Assembly: GCA_963704455.1 (NCBI GenBank)
Contig: OY969905.1
Location: forward strand, 3,844,001-3,908,000
Direction: 5' to 3'
Origin: DASTCZ01 sp963704455
GTDB lineage: Bacteria > Acidobacteriota > Terriglobia > Acidiferrales > UBA7541
Length of the DNA: 64,000 bases
This document shows positions 7,731 through 16,052 of the stretch, piece after piece; positions within the stretch are counted from its first letter, which is position 1; every line of letters begins with the position of its first letter. The position numbers and the translations under genes are program-made. A model generated the notes under the pieces. That model saw nothing but the letters and a program-made list of their open reading frames with translations. It searched no databases and was not told the origin of the DNA.

Positions 7731-8987
7731 ATGGGAACAATTGCAATTTGCGCGGAGGCATTGGGCAAGCGCTACCGGATTGGCCAGCGCCAGCCGTATC
7801 TTGCGTTGCGCGACATGATTGGACGCGCGATTGGCGCGCCAGCGCGGCTGCTTTCAAAAAACGGAAATGGCCGCAACGGCAATGGTTTGCGTGGCGGCAG
7901 AGATTTTATTTGGGCGCTGAAAGATGTCTCATTCGACATCCACGAGGGAGAGGTCGTGGGATTAATCGGGCGCAACGGCGCGGGAAAGAGCACGCTGCTG
8001 AAAATTCTGGCGCGCATCACGCGGCCGACGGAAGGATCGGCGGAAATCCGCGGGCGCGTTGGGAGCTTGCTGGAAGTGGGCACTGGATTCCATTCGGAAT
8101 TGACCGGGCGCGAAAATGTTTATTTCAGTGGGGCGATTCTCGGAATGAAGAAAGCCGAGATTGACGGGAAATTTGACGAGATCGTCGCGTTTTCCGAAGT
8201 CGAGCGGTTTCTGGATACGCCGCTGAAACATTATTCAAGCGGGATGCAGATGCGGCTGGCGTTTGCCGTGGCTGCGCACCTGGAGCCTGAAATCCTTCTG
8301 GTGGATGAAGTGCTGGCCGTGGGCGATCTGGCGTTCCAGAAAAAATGCCTGGGGAAAATGGGGGACGTGGCGCGCACAGGCCGCACAATTGTGTTTGTGA
8401 GCCACCAGATGACCCAGATCCGTCGGCTGTGTGAGCGCGCGATTTGGGTGGACGGCGGCAAAATAATTCGCAGCGGGCCGACGGAAGCGGTCGCCGCGGA
8501 ATATGAGACGGCGGCGATATCCGGCGGCAGCGGAGAAGATCGGCGCTCCACAAATGCGAAGGCGCGTTTCGTTCGCTGGGAGATTGCGGATGCGCGAGCA
8601 GCGGAGCGGCATACTCTACGCACGCAGGGAGAAGTGGCAGTCAAGTTTGTGATTGATGTCCGCCAGCCGATACGTTCCGCGCATCATGGCATCGCCCTGC
8701 GCAACAGCGACAATCAATTGATTTGGGGCATGACAACGGATCATCTGGAACTTGAAGCCGGCGAACAAGAGCTGAGCTACACTTTTCCTTCGCTTCCGGT
8801 TCGGCCGGGCACCTATTCGTGGCTCGTCACGTTGTACGAAAATGGAAATCAAGTGGACGCCTGGGATTGCATGCCGCCAATGATTGTCGGGACGGAAGAT
8901 TTCCAACACTCGCGCGAAGAGTGGAACGGCGTGCTGAACATGCCGTGCGAGTTTGCAGTTTTGGAGCGCGCGCGAGTTGGCAGGTGA
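7731..8987 (+). CDS. wzt: ABC transporter ATP-binding protein with C-terminal glycan-binding domain (Wzt-like)
   Basis: The nucleotide-binding domain spans about residues 1-245: Walker A GRNGAGKST (80-88), signature SSGMQ (169-173) and Walker B ILLVDE (about 188-193) followed by LAVGD. An extra loop with an Asn/Gly-rich NGNGRNGNG segment (44-52) lies before Walker A. Residues from about 270 to 418 form an extension with beta-strand pattern like the Wzt C-terminal domain, which in E. coli O9a/O8 recognises the terminal modification of the O-chain. Length (418 aa) fits Wzt, not KpsT, which lacks the extension. It pairs with the upstream permease. Confidence 0.9.
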   Translation: MGTIAICAEALGKRYRIGQRQPYLALRDMIGRAIGAPARLLSKNGNGRNGNGLRGGRDFIWALKDVSFDIHEGEVVGLIGRNGAGKSTLLKILARITRPTEGSAEIRGRVGSLLEVGTGFHSELTGRENVYFSGAILGMKKAEIDGKFDEIVAFSEVERFLDTPLKHYSSGMQMRLAFAVAAHLEPEILLVDEVLAVGDLAFQKKCLGKMGDVARTGRTIVFVSHQMTQIRRLCERAIWVDGGKIIRSGPTEAVAAEYETAAISGGSGEDRRSTNAKARFVRWEIADARAAERHTLRTQGEVAVKFVIDVRQPIRSAHHGIALRNSDNQLIWGMTTDHLELEAGEQELSYTFPSLPVRPGTYSWLVTLYENGNQVDAWDCMPPMIVGTEDFQHSREEWNGVLNMPCEFAVLERARVGR

Positions 8988-9068
8988 GCTTACTTTCGAT
9001 CAGCATTGCGCGCGCCGCCACGTACAATTTTGCCGGGGCGCGATTTTCGCGCTGACGGCTGATGCGGC

Positions 9069-10604
9069 ATGAAGATCGCATTCGCGCAACAGAATTCTGC
9101 GGTGGCAAATCCAATCACATCGGAAGAAAAAGTGTTGAATAGCCAGCCTGCCGCCGGGCACGGGATCGGCGTGCGCGTCATGCAGAATACCGCCGCTCTG
9201 CTGGTTGGGCGCGGGGCAGCGTTGGTCCTCGCGGCGATAGCCAGTATTTGGCTGGTGCGTTGCCTTGCCCCGGAGCAATTGGGCAAATTCGCTGCGATCT
9301 ACGCATTTCTGGGTCTCTTTACCTGGGTGGCGTCGTGGGGAGTTGGTCCCTTGATTGCGCGAGAGGCCGCCCTGAACAGGGAGCAGGCAGGAAGCATCGT
9401 CTTCACAGGATTCTGCATTTCAGCGGCATTCACCGGAGCCGCTGTAGCTCTGGCGTTTGCCGTTGCCCCAGTGTTTCATCTCGCCGGGAAGATCTACCCG
9501 CTTCTCTGCATCGCGGCGGTGGAGATTCTCCTGATGGTGCCGTTCGGCCTGCCGAGCATAATTTTTCAGGTGGACCTGCGGCAGTGGTATTCGTCCTTAT
9601 TCAATGTGATCCGGCAAGTGTTTTGGCTTGGCGTGGTGATTGCGGCGTATTTTGCGGGAGCGCCGCTGCTCTACATTATTGCTGGCCGGCTTGGAGTCGC
9701 GGCAATCGAGACCGCGCTGAATTGGCACTACGGACGGCGGCTTCTTGCGCCCCATGCGGTTTTTCTTTCCCCGCTGGCGAAGCGATTGATTCGCGGCGGA
9801 CTCGTCATCACGTTGACCACTGTCGCGTCCACGATCTATCTGCGGATTGATCAGGTGATGCTGCACCGCATGGCCACGGATGCCGCGCTGGGCCAATACG
9901 CGGCCGCTGTCCGGATCAGCGAATTCTTCGAGGCGTTGCCGGCCGCGTTTGGATCGTCGCTATTTCCGCTCCTGGTAATTTCCATCGCGGATTCGCCGAG
10001 GTTCCGGCGCCATCTCGACCTCGGATACCGTTACATGATTCTTGCGTCGGTGGCCCTGAGCATTTTTTTCTGCACAGGTGCGCGGCCGGTGTTGCATCTG
10101 CTCTATGGAGCGAAGTACGCTGCCGCGGCGCCGCTGCTGGCGATTTTGATTTGGGCGGAGGTCGCGGTGTTTTTTGGCTCGACGCTTGCGAACGCGATGC
10201 TCGCGGCCGGGCTGCAGCGAATTGTGCTTTGGCCCACGATTGCTGGCGCGGTTGTAAACATCGGGCTGAACCTTTACATGATTCCGCATTACGGCGCGTG
10301 GGGAGCGTCCTGGGCGACGGTGATTGCGTATTGGACATGCTGGACAGTTGCGTTTCTGCCCTTTAGGGAATGCAGAGAGATTGTGTGGGTCGGGCTGCGT
10401 CTGCTGATTCCATTCACAGTGGTTGCGATAGCCATAACGGGCCTGTCATATTTGGCGCCCGTGGGTGATTGGGTCCGGCCCATCATTGCGGTGGCGGCGT
10501 TTGGCGCGCTTGCTTGTATTTTTGGGTTTGCGCGCAAACAGGACTTGGAATTTATCCGGTCGGCGTGGAAGACACGGCTGGGGTTGAAGAAAACAGAAGC
10601 ATAG
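9069..10604 (+). CDS. Oligosaccharide flippase / polysaccharide biosynthesis membrane protein (Wzx-like)
   Basis: 511 residues with about 12-14 hydrophobic helices in the MATE/MVF-superfamily pattern. Family features include an N-terminal AALLVGRGAALVLAAIASIW helix, LAPEQLGKFAAIYAF, an internal RIDQVMLHRM-AALGQYAAAVRISE block, and the C-terminal half with PHYGAWGASWATVIAYW. It would flip lipid-linked oligosaccharides across the cytoplasmic membrane. Finding a Wzx-like flippase beside an ABC exporter suggests either two glycan routes or a locus that assembles an envelope polysaccharide in stages. Start ATG 9069; 81 bp after the Wzt-like gene. No glycosyltransferase is in view. Confidence 0.85.
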   Translation: MKIAFAQQNSAVANPITSEEKVLNSQPAAGHGIGVRVMQNTAALLVGRGAALVLAAIASIWLVRCLAPEQLGKFAAIYAFLGLFTWVASWGVGPLIAREAALNREQAGSIVFTGFCISAAFTGAAVALAFAVAPVFHLAGKIYPLLCIAAVEILLMVPFGLPSIIFQVDLRQWYSSLFNVIRQVFWLGVVIAAYFAGAPLLYIIAGRLGVAAIETALNWHYGRRLLAPHAVFLSPLAKRLIRGGLVITLTTVASTIYLRIDQVMLHRMATDAALGQYAAAVRISEFFEALPAAFGSSLFPLLVISIADSPRFRRHLDLGYRYMILASVALSIFFCTGARPVLHLLYGAKYAAAAPLLAILIWAEVAVFFGSTLANAMLAAGLQRIVLWPTIAGAVVNIGLNLYMIPHYGAWGASWATVIAYWTCWTVAFLPFRECREIVWVGLRLLIPFTVVAIAITGLSYLAPVGDWVRPIIAVAAFGALACIFGFARKQDLEFIRSAWKTRLGLKKTEA

Positions 10605-10644
10605 TTGACCAAAATTCATTCGAGCGAGAGGAGATTAAAATCGA

Positions 10645-12945
10645 ATGTTCTCCCTTTCAGGCGAGTCGCGGCACGCCGCGATCATCCTTGGCTTAGTCGT
10701 CATCTTGTTTTCTCTGGATTTTCTCTTACTACGCTTCTACCGAGTGCGAAAACAAGGGTTTCCCGCGGGAAAGCTGAGCAAGTTCTTTCATTCGTGGGAC
10801 TTTTCGCCCGAGGACCTGGGTGGATTTTCCTACTCCAAGCTGGCATTGGTGAGTGGACTCAGCCTGTTTCTCGAACTTCTCATGATTCGATGGGTCTCCT
10901 CTGAGATTCATGTGTTCGCCTATTTCAAGAATTTCGTTCTCGTTGCATGTTTTCTCGGATTCGGCGTCGGCTGCTATCTTTGCCGCCGAAGGGCGAATTT
11001 CCTGGCTCTTGCCATGCCTTTGCTGACCGTTGCTGTTGTTATCAAGTGGCCTTCCACGGGCCTGAGATTCCTCGTGGCCAGACTTCCCGACTACATTGGG
11101 GCCTACTCGAATGTGGACCTTTGGGGTATGCCTCGCCTCGCATTAGGATGGTATTCCTTCTCCGCCTTGGCCGCGGCGACAGCTCTGATCGTTTCTTTGT
11201 TTGCCATGATTGCGTTCATTTTCATCCCGTTCGGACAATTCGTCGGTTGGTATCTCGAAAACACGAAGCGAGGGATTCTTGGCTATACCGTGAATATTCT
11301 GGCCAGCTTGACCGGAATCGGCTTTTACACTTTGCTTTGCTTCATGGACAAACCTCCTGTGTGGTGGTTTGCTGCCGGCGGCCTGGTGCTCGTCATTCTC
11401 CTCTGGAAAAGACCACGTGTGAGTATTGCGGCGGCGGGAGTCTTTGCGGTGTGCGCCATTTTCGCTTCACTCGGACCCGGCGCGGGGAGCACAACGTACT
11501 GGTCTCCTTACCAGAAATTGACGCTAACGCCTGAGGCTGATCCCAAGTCCGGCGAACTGCTCTACTACCAACTGAACACCAACGACAGCTGGTATCAGCT
11601 GATCATGAATCTGTCGCCGGAGTTTGTGGCTGGACATCCCGCGCTTTTCGGCAAGGAGGGGGCGGACTGGAACGCCTATAACTTGCCGTACCACTTTTAT
11701 GAGCACCCGCCGGATGTACTGGTTCTGGGATCTGGCATGGGGAATGATGTAGCAGCCGCGTTGCGTCACGGTGCGGAGCGCGTTACCGCCGTCGAGATTG
11801 ATCCGCTGATTCTGGACCTTGGGCGAAAGCTCCACTTCGAGAAGCCATACAGCTCGCCAAAGGTGAAAGTGGTGGTCGATGACGCGAGGAGCTACATCCA
11901 GACCAGCCAGGAAAGGTTCGACCTCATCATGTTCTCATTGCTTGACTCCCATACAACCAGTTCGAGCTATTCCAACATCCGGATTGACAACTATGTTTAT
12001 ACGGTCGAGGCGTTGCGGGCGGCGCGTCAAATGCTCAAGCCAGATGGATTGTTCATCGTCAAGTTTGTAGTTCAAACACCGTTTATTGCGGGTCGACTCC
12101 AGGCTCTTTTGTCGGAGGTATTCGGCACGGCGCCGTTGCAGATTCAAATAGATGTGGGCGGCGCCAGGTTTTTCATCGCGGGATCCGAAGCGCGGGTGCG
12201 TCAGGCGCTCCTGGACCCTGGGCTTGGGGCATACTACGAGGCCCATAGACATTTCGAGATGGCGCCAGCGCCCCTCACATCAGATGACTGGCCGTATTTT
12301 TACCAAAAGGCGCCTGGTGTGCCTGCTTCTGTGGTGATTGTCTCGACAGCGCTTCTAATCATGGGATGGTTTTTCTTGAGCGGGGCTGGTATTTCACGGT
12401 CTTCGTTCAGCGCGCATTTCTTTTTCCTCGGCGCCGCATTCATGTTGCTCGAGGCCCAGATTGTCAGCAAGATGGCGCTTCTCTTCGGCACAACTTGGAT
12501 GGTCAACTCGATTGTGATTTCAGGGTTATTGCTGCTTATCGTTGGGTCGAACATGTTGGTGGAATGGCAACCTAAGATTCCGGTTGAGATCGCATACGCA
12601 GGCATCTTTCTATCCATGCTTGCCGCCTATTTGATTCCCATGGAGCGATTCATATTCACCTCGATTTGGCTCAAGGCCTTGACGGCATCCCTCGTCCTGT
12701 GTCTGCCGGTGTTTTTTGCGGGAATTGTTTTTATACGCAGTTTTGCGCGCGCAGGGTTCAGCGGCAATGCCCTTGGCTCAAACCTCCTCGGAGCGCTGGC
12801 CGGAGGGTTGCTCGAATCGCTCTCATTTTGGACCGGAATCCGCTCTTTGCTTATCGTGGCTGCGCTCCTGTATCTTGCGTCGTGGCTGGCGATTAGTTCA
12901 CTGAGTTCTCCTCAGGTAGCCCCCACTCGCGCTGGTCATGATTAG
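10645..12945 (+). CDS. Polytopic membrane protein with spermidine-synthase-like (SAM-fold) domain
   Basis: Residues 1-280 hold several hydrophobic helices (for example YSKLALVSGLSLFLELLMIRW, where an acidic/basic pair sits in the membrane). A Rossmann methyltransferase-like domain follows at about 355-520: VLVLGSGMGND (359-368), VEIDP at about 380, DDAR, and a DNYVYTVEALRAARQML block. The last 220 residues are again hydrophobic helices. This is the arrangement of membrane-anchored spermine/spermidine synthase-like proteins whose reaction is unknown in most cases; true aminopropyltransferase activity is not shown. GAGGAG precedes ATG 10645 by about 10 nt. It directly follows the flippase (40 bp), so it may act in the same envelope pathway. 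Confidence 0.8.
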   Translation: MFSLSGESRHAAIILGLVVILFSLDFLLLRFYRVRKQGFPAGKLSKFFHSWDFSPEDLGGFSYSKLALVSGLSLFLELLMIRWVSSEIHVFAYFKNFVLVACFLGFGVGCYLCRRRANFLALAMPLLTVAVVIKWPSTGLRFLVARLPDYIGAYSNVDLWGMPRLALGWYSFSALAAATALIVSLFAMIAFIFIPFGQFVGWYLENTKRGILGYTVNILASLTGIGFYTLLCFMDKPPVWWFAAGGLVLVILLWKRPRVSIAAAGVFAVCAIFASLGPGAGSTTYWSPYQKLTLTPEADPKSGELLYYQLNTNDSWYQLIMNLSPEFVAGHPALFGKEGADWNAYNLPYHFYEHPPDVLVLGSGMGNDVAAALRHGAERVTAVEIDPLILDLGRKLHFEKPYSSPKVKVVVDDARSYIQTSQERFDLIMFSLLDSHTTSSSYSNIRIDNYVYTVEALRAARQMLKPDGLFIVKFVVQTPFIAGRLQALLSEVFGTAPLQIQIDVGGARFFIAGSEARVRQALLDPGLGAYYEAHRHFEMAPAPLTSDDWPYFYQKAPGVPASVVIVSTALLIMGWFFLSGAGISRSSFSAHFFFLGAAFMLLEAQIVSKMALLFGTTWMVNSIVISGLLLLIVGSNMLVEWQPKIPVEIAYAGIFLSMLAAYLIPMERFIFTSIWLKALTASLVLCLPVFFAGIVFIRSFARAGFSGNALGSNLLGALAGGLLESLSFWTGIRSLLIVAALLYLASWLAISSLSSPQVAPTRAGHD

Positions 12946-13295
12946 CTGCGGGAGGTGGGCGCTGCTCATGGCGTACGTCCCACGCTCGCTTGGAACCGCG
13001 ACTACCGCTTTATTACGCACGCCGGGAGTGCACGCCATCTACCCTGGCCGCCTATTCTCGCCACGGAAAGAGAGCCACCCCCGACTAAAACGGCGTAGAG
13101 AGCTTCTACTAGAAGACCCTCCCGCCTGAAGCCTCGTCTGTAGCCATGTAAATTTTTCCATTGACAGACGCTATAACTCTGTGGTAACCTCTCTTGCAGA
13201 CTGCGACAACCGTTTCGAATGCAGTTCCAAAACGGGAAATGTCGCCCCTGCCGAAAGTGCGATGTGTGCATCCTGAGCGAAGCGAAAGACCTCTC

Positions 13296-13346
13296 GTAAG
13301 AGTAAGCGCCTAAAGGACTTAAAGTCCTTTAGAATCACACTCTTAC
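13296..13346. repeat. 51-bp nested inverted repeat (repeat family copy 1)
   Basis: The outer arms GTAAGAGT and ACTCTTAC enclose a perfect inner palindrome CTAAAGGACTT-A-AAGTCCTTTAG, with 6-nt unpaired stretches between. The left half is an exact reverse complement (26 bp) of the copy at 13416-13442, and the right half is a diverged direct copy of it. It could form a cruciform or a strong RNA hairpin. Confidence 0.9.
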
Positions 13347-13415
13347 AAGCCACTTCGCAGCCGAAAACGTAAGTCGTTGAAAACATTATGCTTAGTGTAC
13401 TACATGTGAATACTC

Positions 13416-13442
13416 GTAAGTCCTTTAGGCGCTTACTCTTAC
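13416..13442. repeat. 27-bp repeat (copy 2)
   Basis: GTAAGTCCTTTAGGCGCTTACTCTTAC spans these positions (27 bases). It is a direct relative of copy 3 (3 differences) and the reverse complement of the left half of copy 1. Confidence 0.9.
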
Positions 13443-13456
13443 CGCTCTTCGTGGCC

Positions 13457-13483
13457 GTAAGTCCTTTAAGCGCACACTCTTAC
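13457..13483. repeat. 27-bp repeat (copy 3)
   Basis: It begins GTAAGTCCTTTAAGCGCA and ends ACTCTTAC, differing from copy 2 at three positions. It lies 14 bp after copy 2. Confidence 0.9.
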
Positions 13484-13491
13484 AAAAAGGT

Positions 13492-13506
13492 GGGGGGGGG
13501 GAGGGG
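13492..13506 (+). repeat. Poly-G tract (G10-A-G4)
   Basis: Ten consecutive G residues followed by AGGGG, inside a wider G-rich stretch. Such runs can form G-quadruplexes and are prone to slippage and to assembly error. It lies about 125 bp upstream of the next start codon. Confidence 0.85.
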
Positions 13507-13631
13507 AGGCGCGGTGGTGGTATAGACCGGGCGCACAAACACAGATCGCTGGCGGGTCAGAAGCGCGAGGCGTAGGAAGGTTGTCGAGGGGGCGAGTATA
13601 CTGCGGGGTGATATTTGGCTGGAGACGGGAA

Positions 13632-14348
13632 ATGCGCATGCGTAAAACAATTCTCGCCACCGCTTTGCTCTTGCCTATGGGGTTCGTGAGTGTCCATCAG
13701 GAAGAGCCGGCAACAGACCCATATGAAAAGGTATTGGAGAACGAATATGTCCGCGTGTCGAAATTGGATTTCGATACCCAACAGTTGCGTGAATCCAATA
13801 CAAAACTGCCAGAGCCCGGCCTGGCAACAGCTGCGACAGCTGTAATCCTGGTTGAACAATTCACCAAGGCCGAATGGACCGAGCTTGGTTCAAACCACCT
13901 GACATTCAAATTTGTTGACGCGTCGTTTGCGGAGGAAGGCCAGAAATTGTCGCGTAACATGCATGATTTCCGTGGGCCGGTGTTTCGTGAAATCAAAATC
14001 GAGTTCAGGGGACTGCCACCGATGAGTCCTTTCGAGAAGGACGCGGTGAAGCTCGATCCCAAGCACAATGAAGTGCTCTTTGAGAATGATCGCGTGAGAG
14101 TGGTGCGCGTGCATTTTGGATTGGGCGCAAGCGGGCCGATGGTGGATAAGAGGCCGCGGGTGATTATTTTGCTTACGGATACGCATGCGCAGGTGAGGCG
14201 GCCGGATGGACAGCTTTCGCCGCGCGATTCCGTTGCTGGAACGATCCAATGGAGCCTTGGCGGAAGACAGGCGACGATCAATGGGAATGTTGGGCCGCTG
14301 GAGAATATTGTTGTGGAATTGAAGGGCGCGGACGCGAAAGGGAAGTGA
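13632..14348 (+). CDS. Exported protein with two cupin-like repeats (238 aa)
   Basis: A short signal peptide (MRMRKTILATALLLPMGF) is followed by two related halves. Each opens with a V-L-(F)-EN-(E/D)-x-VRV motif: VLENEYVRVSKLDF at about residue 35, and EVLFENDRVRVVRVHF at about residue 150. This opening is common in cupin-fold proteins where the motif precedes the first beta strands. The first half ends in a DASFAEEGQKL segment, the second in an RPRVIILLTD strand. No metal-binding histidine set is clear, so this could be a degenerate bicupin. ATG 13632 is preferred (GAGACGGGAA just upstream); ATG 13638 is a possible alternative. Function unknown. Confidence 0.7.
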   Translation: MRMRKTILATALLLPMGFVSVHQEEPATDPYEKVLENEYVRVSKLDFDTQQLRESNTKLPEPGLATAATAVILVEQFTKAEWTELGSNHLTFKFVDASFAEEGQKLSRNMHDFRGPVFREIKIEFRGLPPMSPFEKDAVKLDPKHNEVLFENDRVRVVRVHFGLGASGPMVDKRPRVIILLTDTHAQVRRPDGQLSPRDSVAGTIQWSLGGRQATINGNVGPLENIVVELKGADAKGK

Positions 14349-14387
14349 AGCGCGGGCTGGGCTATAATCTCGACGGAGGAAAAAAAC

Positions 14388-15974
14388 GTGGCGACAACAG
14401 CGACACATTCGGATTCAACAAAACGCGGGGCGTTCCGCAACGAGCTGGCGCTCGATTTTACGAAGGAAGAGAATGCGCGGCGGATGCGCGAGGGAATCGC
14501 GCAAGTGCGCAAGGAATTGGGGCGCGAATACCTGCTGGTGATCGGCGGGCAGCGCGTGATGACAGCGGATAAAATCAAGAGCGTGAATCCGGCGAAGCCA
14601 TCGGAGGTTGTTGGCATTCACCAGAAGGCGGGCCTGGCGCAGGTGGAACCGGCGATGCAGGCCGCGCTGCACGCGTTTGAGACATGGAGCCGCACGCCGT
14701 GGTCTGCGCGCGCGGCGGTGCTTTTTCGCGCGGCGGACATTCTTCGCGCGCGGCGGTTTGAATTTGACGCGTGGCTGGTGTTTGAAGTGGCGAAGAACTG
14801 GGCGGAGGCGGACGCGGACATCTGCGAGACGATTGATTTCTGCGAGTTTTACGCGCACGAGGCGCTGCGGCTTTCGCAGGCCGAGCCGCCGGTGCAATTG
14901 CCCGGCGAGCGCGACACTTTGCATTACATTCCGCTGGGCGTGGGCGCGGTGATTCCGCCGTGGAATTTTCCGGCGGCGATCATGGCGGGGATGACGGTGG
15001 CCGCAGCGGTTTGCGGAAACACGGTGATTTTGAAGCCGTCGAGCGATTCGCCGACGATTGCGGCGAAATTCTGCGAGGCGCTCGAAGAGGCGGGGATGCC
15101 CGCAGGCGTGGTGAATTTTTGCCCCGGCGCGGGTGCGTCATTCGGTAATGCAGTGGTGGCGCATCCGAAGACGCGGTTCATCGCATTCACCGGGTCGCGC
15201 GACGTCGGCCTCGACATCCACATGCGCGCGGCGACTCCGCAGAAGGGCCAGATCTGGATCAAGCGCACGATCCTTGAGATGGGCGGCAAGGACGCGATTA
15301 TCGTGGATTCAGAAGCAGACGTGGACGCGGCGGTGGAGGGCGTGGCAGTGTCGGCGTTCGGATTTCAGGGGCAGAAGTGTTCCGCGTGTTCGCGCGCGAT
15401 TGTGGACGCGAAGATTTACGACGCGTTTGTCGAGAAGCTGCGCGCGCGCGTCGCGAAGATTGCAGTCGGCGACCCAACAGAAAATGCCGCGATGTGCGCA
15501 GTGATCAACGAAGCGGCGATGAAATCCATCCTGGATTATATCGAGGTGGGGAAGAAGGAAGGGCGGCTGATTTCGGGCGGCGGGCGCGAAACAAAACTGG
15601 GCGATGGATATTTCGTGCAGCCGACGGTGATCGCGGACATCCCGCCTACGGGACGCATCGCGCAGGAAGAAATCTTCGGGCCGGTGCTGGGGATCATCAA
15701 GGCAAAGAATTATGACGACGCGCTGGCGATTGCAAATAATACGGAATACGGATTGACGGGCGCTGTGTATACGAAGTCGGCGGAGAAGATCGAGCGCGCG
15801 AAAAAGGAATTCCACGTGGGGAATTTGTACATCAACCGCAAGTGCACGGGCGCGATGGTGGGCGCGCATCCGTTTGGCGGGTTCAACATGTCCGGCACGG
15901 ATTCAAAGGCGGGCGGGCCGGATTATTTGTATTTGTTTACGCAGGCGAAATCGGTGGGGCAGAAGGTGAGCTGA
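14388..15974 (+). CDS. pruA: L-glutamate gamma-semialdehyde (delta-1-pyrroline-5-carboxylate) dehydrogenase
   Basis: A 528-residue aldehyde dehydrogenase that oxidises glutamate semialdehyde to glutamate with NAD in proline (and arginine) breakdown. Visible landmarks: the cofactor-loop PPWNFPAAIMAGMT segment, TGSRDVGLDI near the Rossmann fold, general base Glu297 in LEMGGKDA, and nucleophile Cys331 in GFQGQKCSACSRA. The C-terminal EIFGPVLG and a late GGFNMSGTDSKAGGPDYL block are typical of P5C dehydrogenases rather than generic ALDHs. It is a monofunctional enzyme; no PutA-type proline dehydrogenase domain is attached or adjacent. Start GTG 14388, with GGAGGAAAA upstream. Followed by a strong terminator. 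Confidence 0.93.
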   Translation: MATTATHSDSTKRGAFRNELALDFTKEENARRMREGIAQVRKELGREYLLVIGGQRVMTADKIKSVNPAKPSEVVGIHQKAGLAQVEPAMQAALHAFETWSRTPWSARAAVLFRAADILRARRFEFDAWLVFEVAKNWAEADADICETIDFCEFYAHEALRLSQAEPPVQLPGERDTLHYIPLGVGAVIPPWNFPAAIMAGMTVAAAVCGNTVILKPSSDSPTIAAKFCEALEEAGMPAGVVNFCPGAGASFGNAVVAHPKTRFIAFTGSRDVGLDIHMRAATPQKGQIWIKRTILEMGGKDAIIVDSEADVDAAVEGVAVSAFGFQGQKCSACSRAIVDAKIYDAFVEKLRARVAKIAVGDPTENAAMCAVINEAAMKSILDYIEVGKKEGRLISGGGRETKLGDGYFVQPTVIADIPPTGRIAQEEIFGPVLGIIKAKNYDDALAIANNTEYGLTGAVYTKSAEKIERAKKEFHVGNLYINRKCTGAMVGAHPFGGFNMSGTDSKAGGPDYLYLFTQAKSVGQKVS

Positions 15975-16000
15975 TTTCAATTTGAGCGCCGGAAATGGAA

Positions 16001-16034
16001 AGCCCCCAGGCAGGAGCCTGGGGGCTCTTTTTTT
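16001..16034 (+). terminator. Rho-independent terminator after pruA
   Basis: A perfect 11-bp stem AGCCCCCAGGC / GCCTGGGGGCT with loop AGGA is followed by C and seven T residues. It lies between the convergent pruA and BNR-protein genes. Confidence 0.94.
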
Positions 16035-16052
16035 ATATGGTGTCTTCTTCCG

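Larger units (their letters stand above)
12946..13631. other. 686-bp non-coding region with dispersed short repeats
   Basis: No gene is supported. The region contains the about 27-bp inverted/direct repeats listed separately, a run of ten G residues, and a phrase at 13270-13293 (TCCTGAGCGAAGCGAAAGAC) that resembles an interspersed motif seen in several soil bacteria. A weak promoter-like pair (TTGACA 13161-13166, TAACCT 13185-13190, 18 bp spacing) lies upstream of the repeats, but no transcript is obvious. Confidence 0.6.

Noticed and set aside
12946..13131. Small plus-strand frame after the spermidine-synthase-like gene
   Set aside because: Arg-rich, no domain; likely chance.
13296..13483. 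CRISPR array
   Set aside because: Only three repeats, spacers of 14 and 70 bp and mixed orientation; palindromic rather than CRISPR-like.
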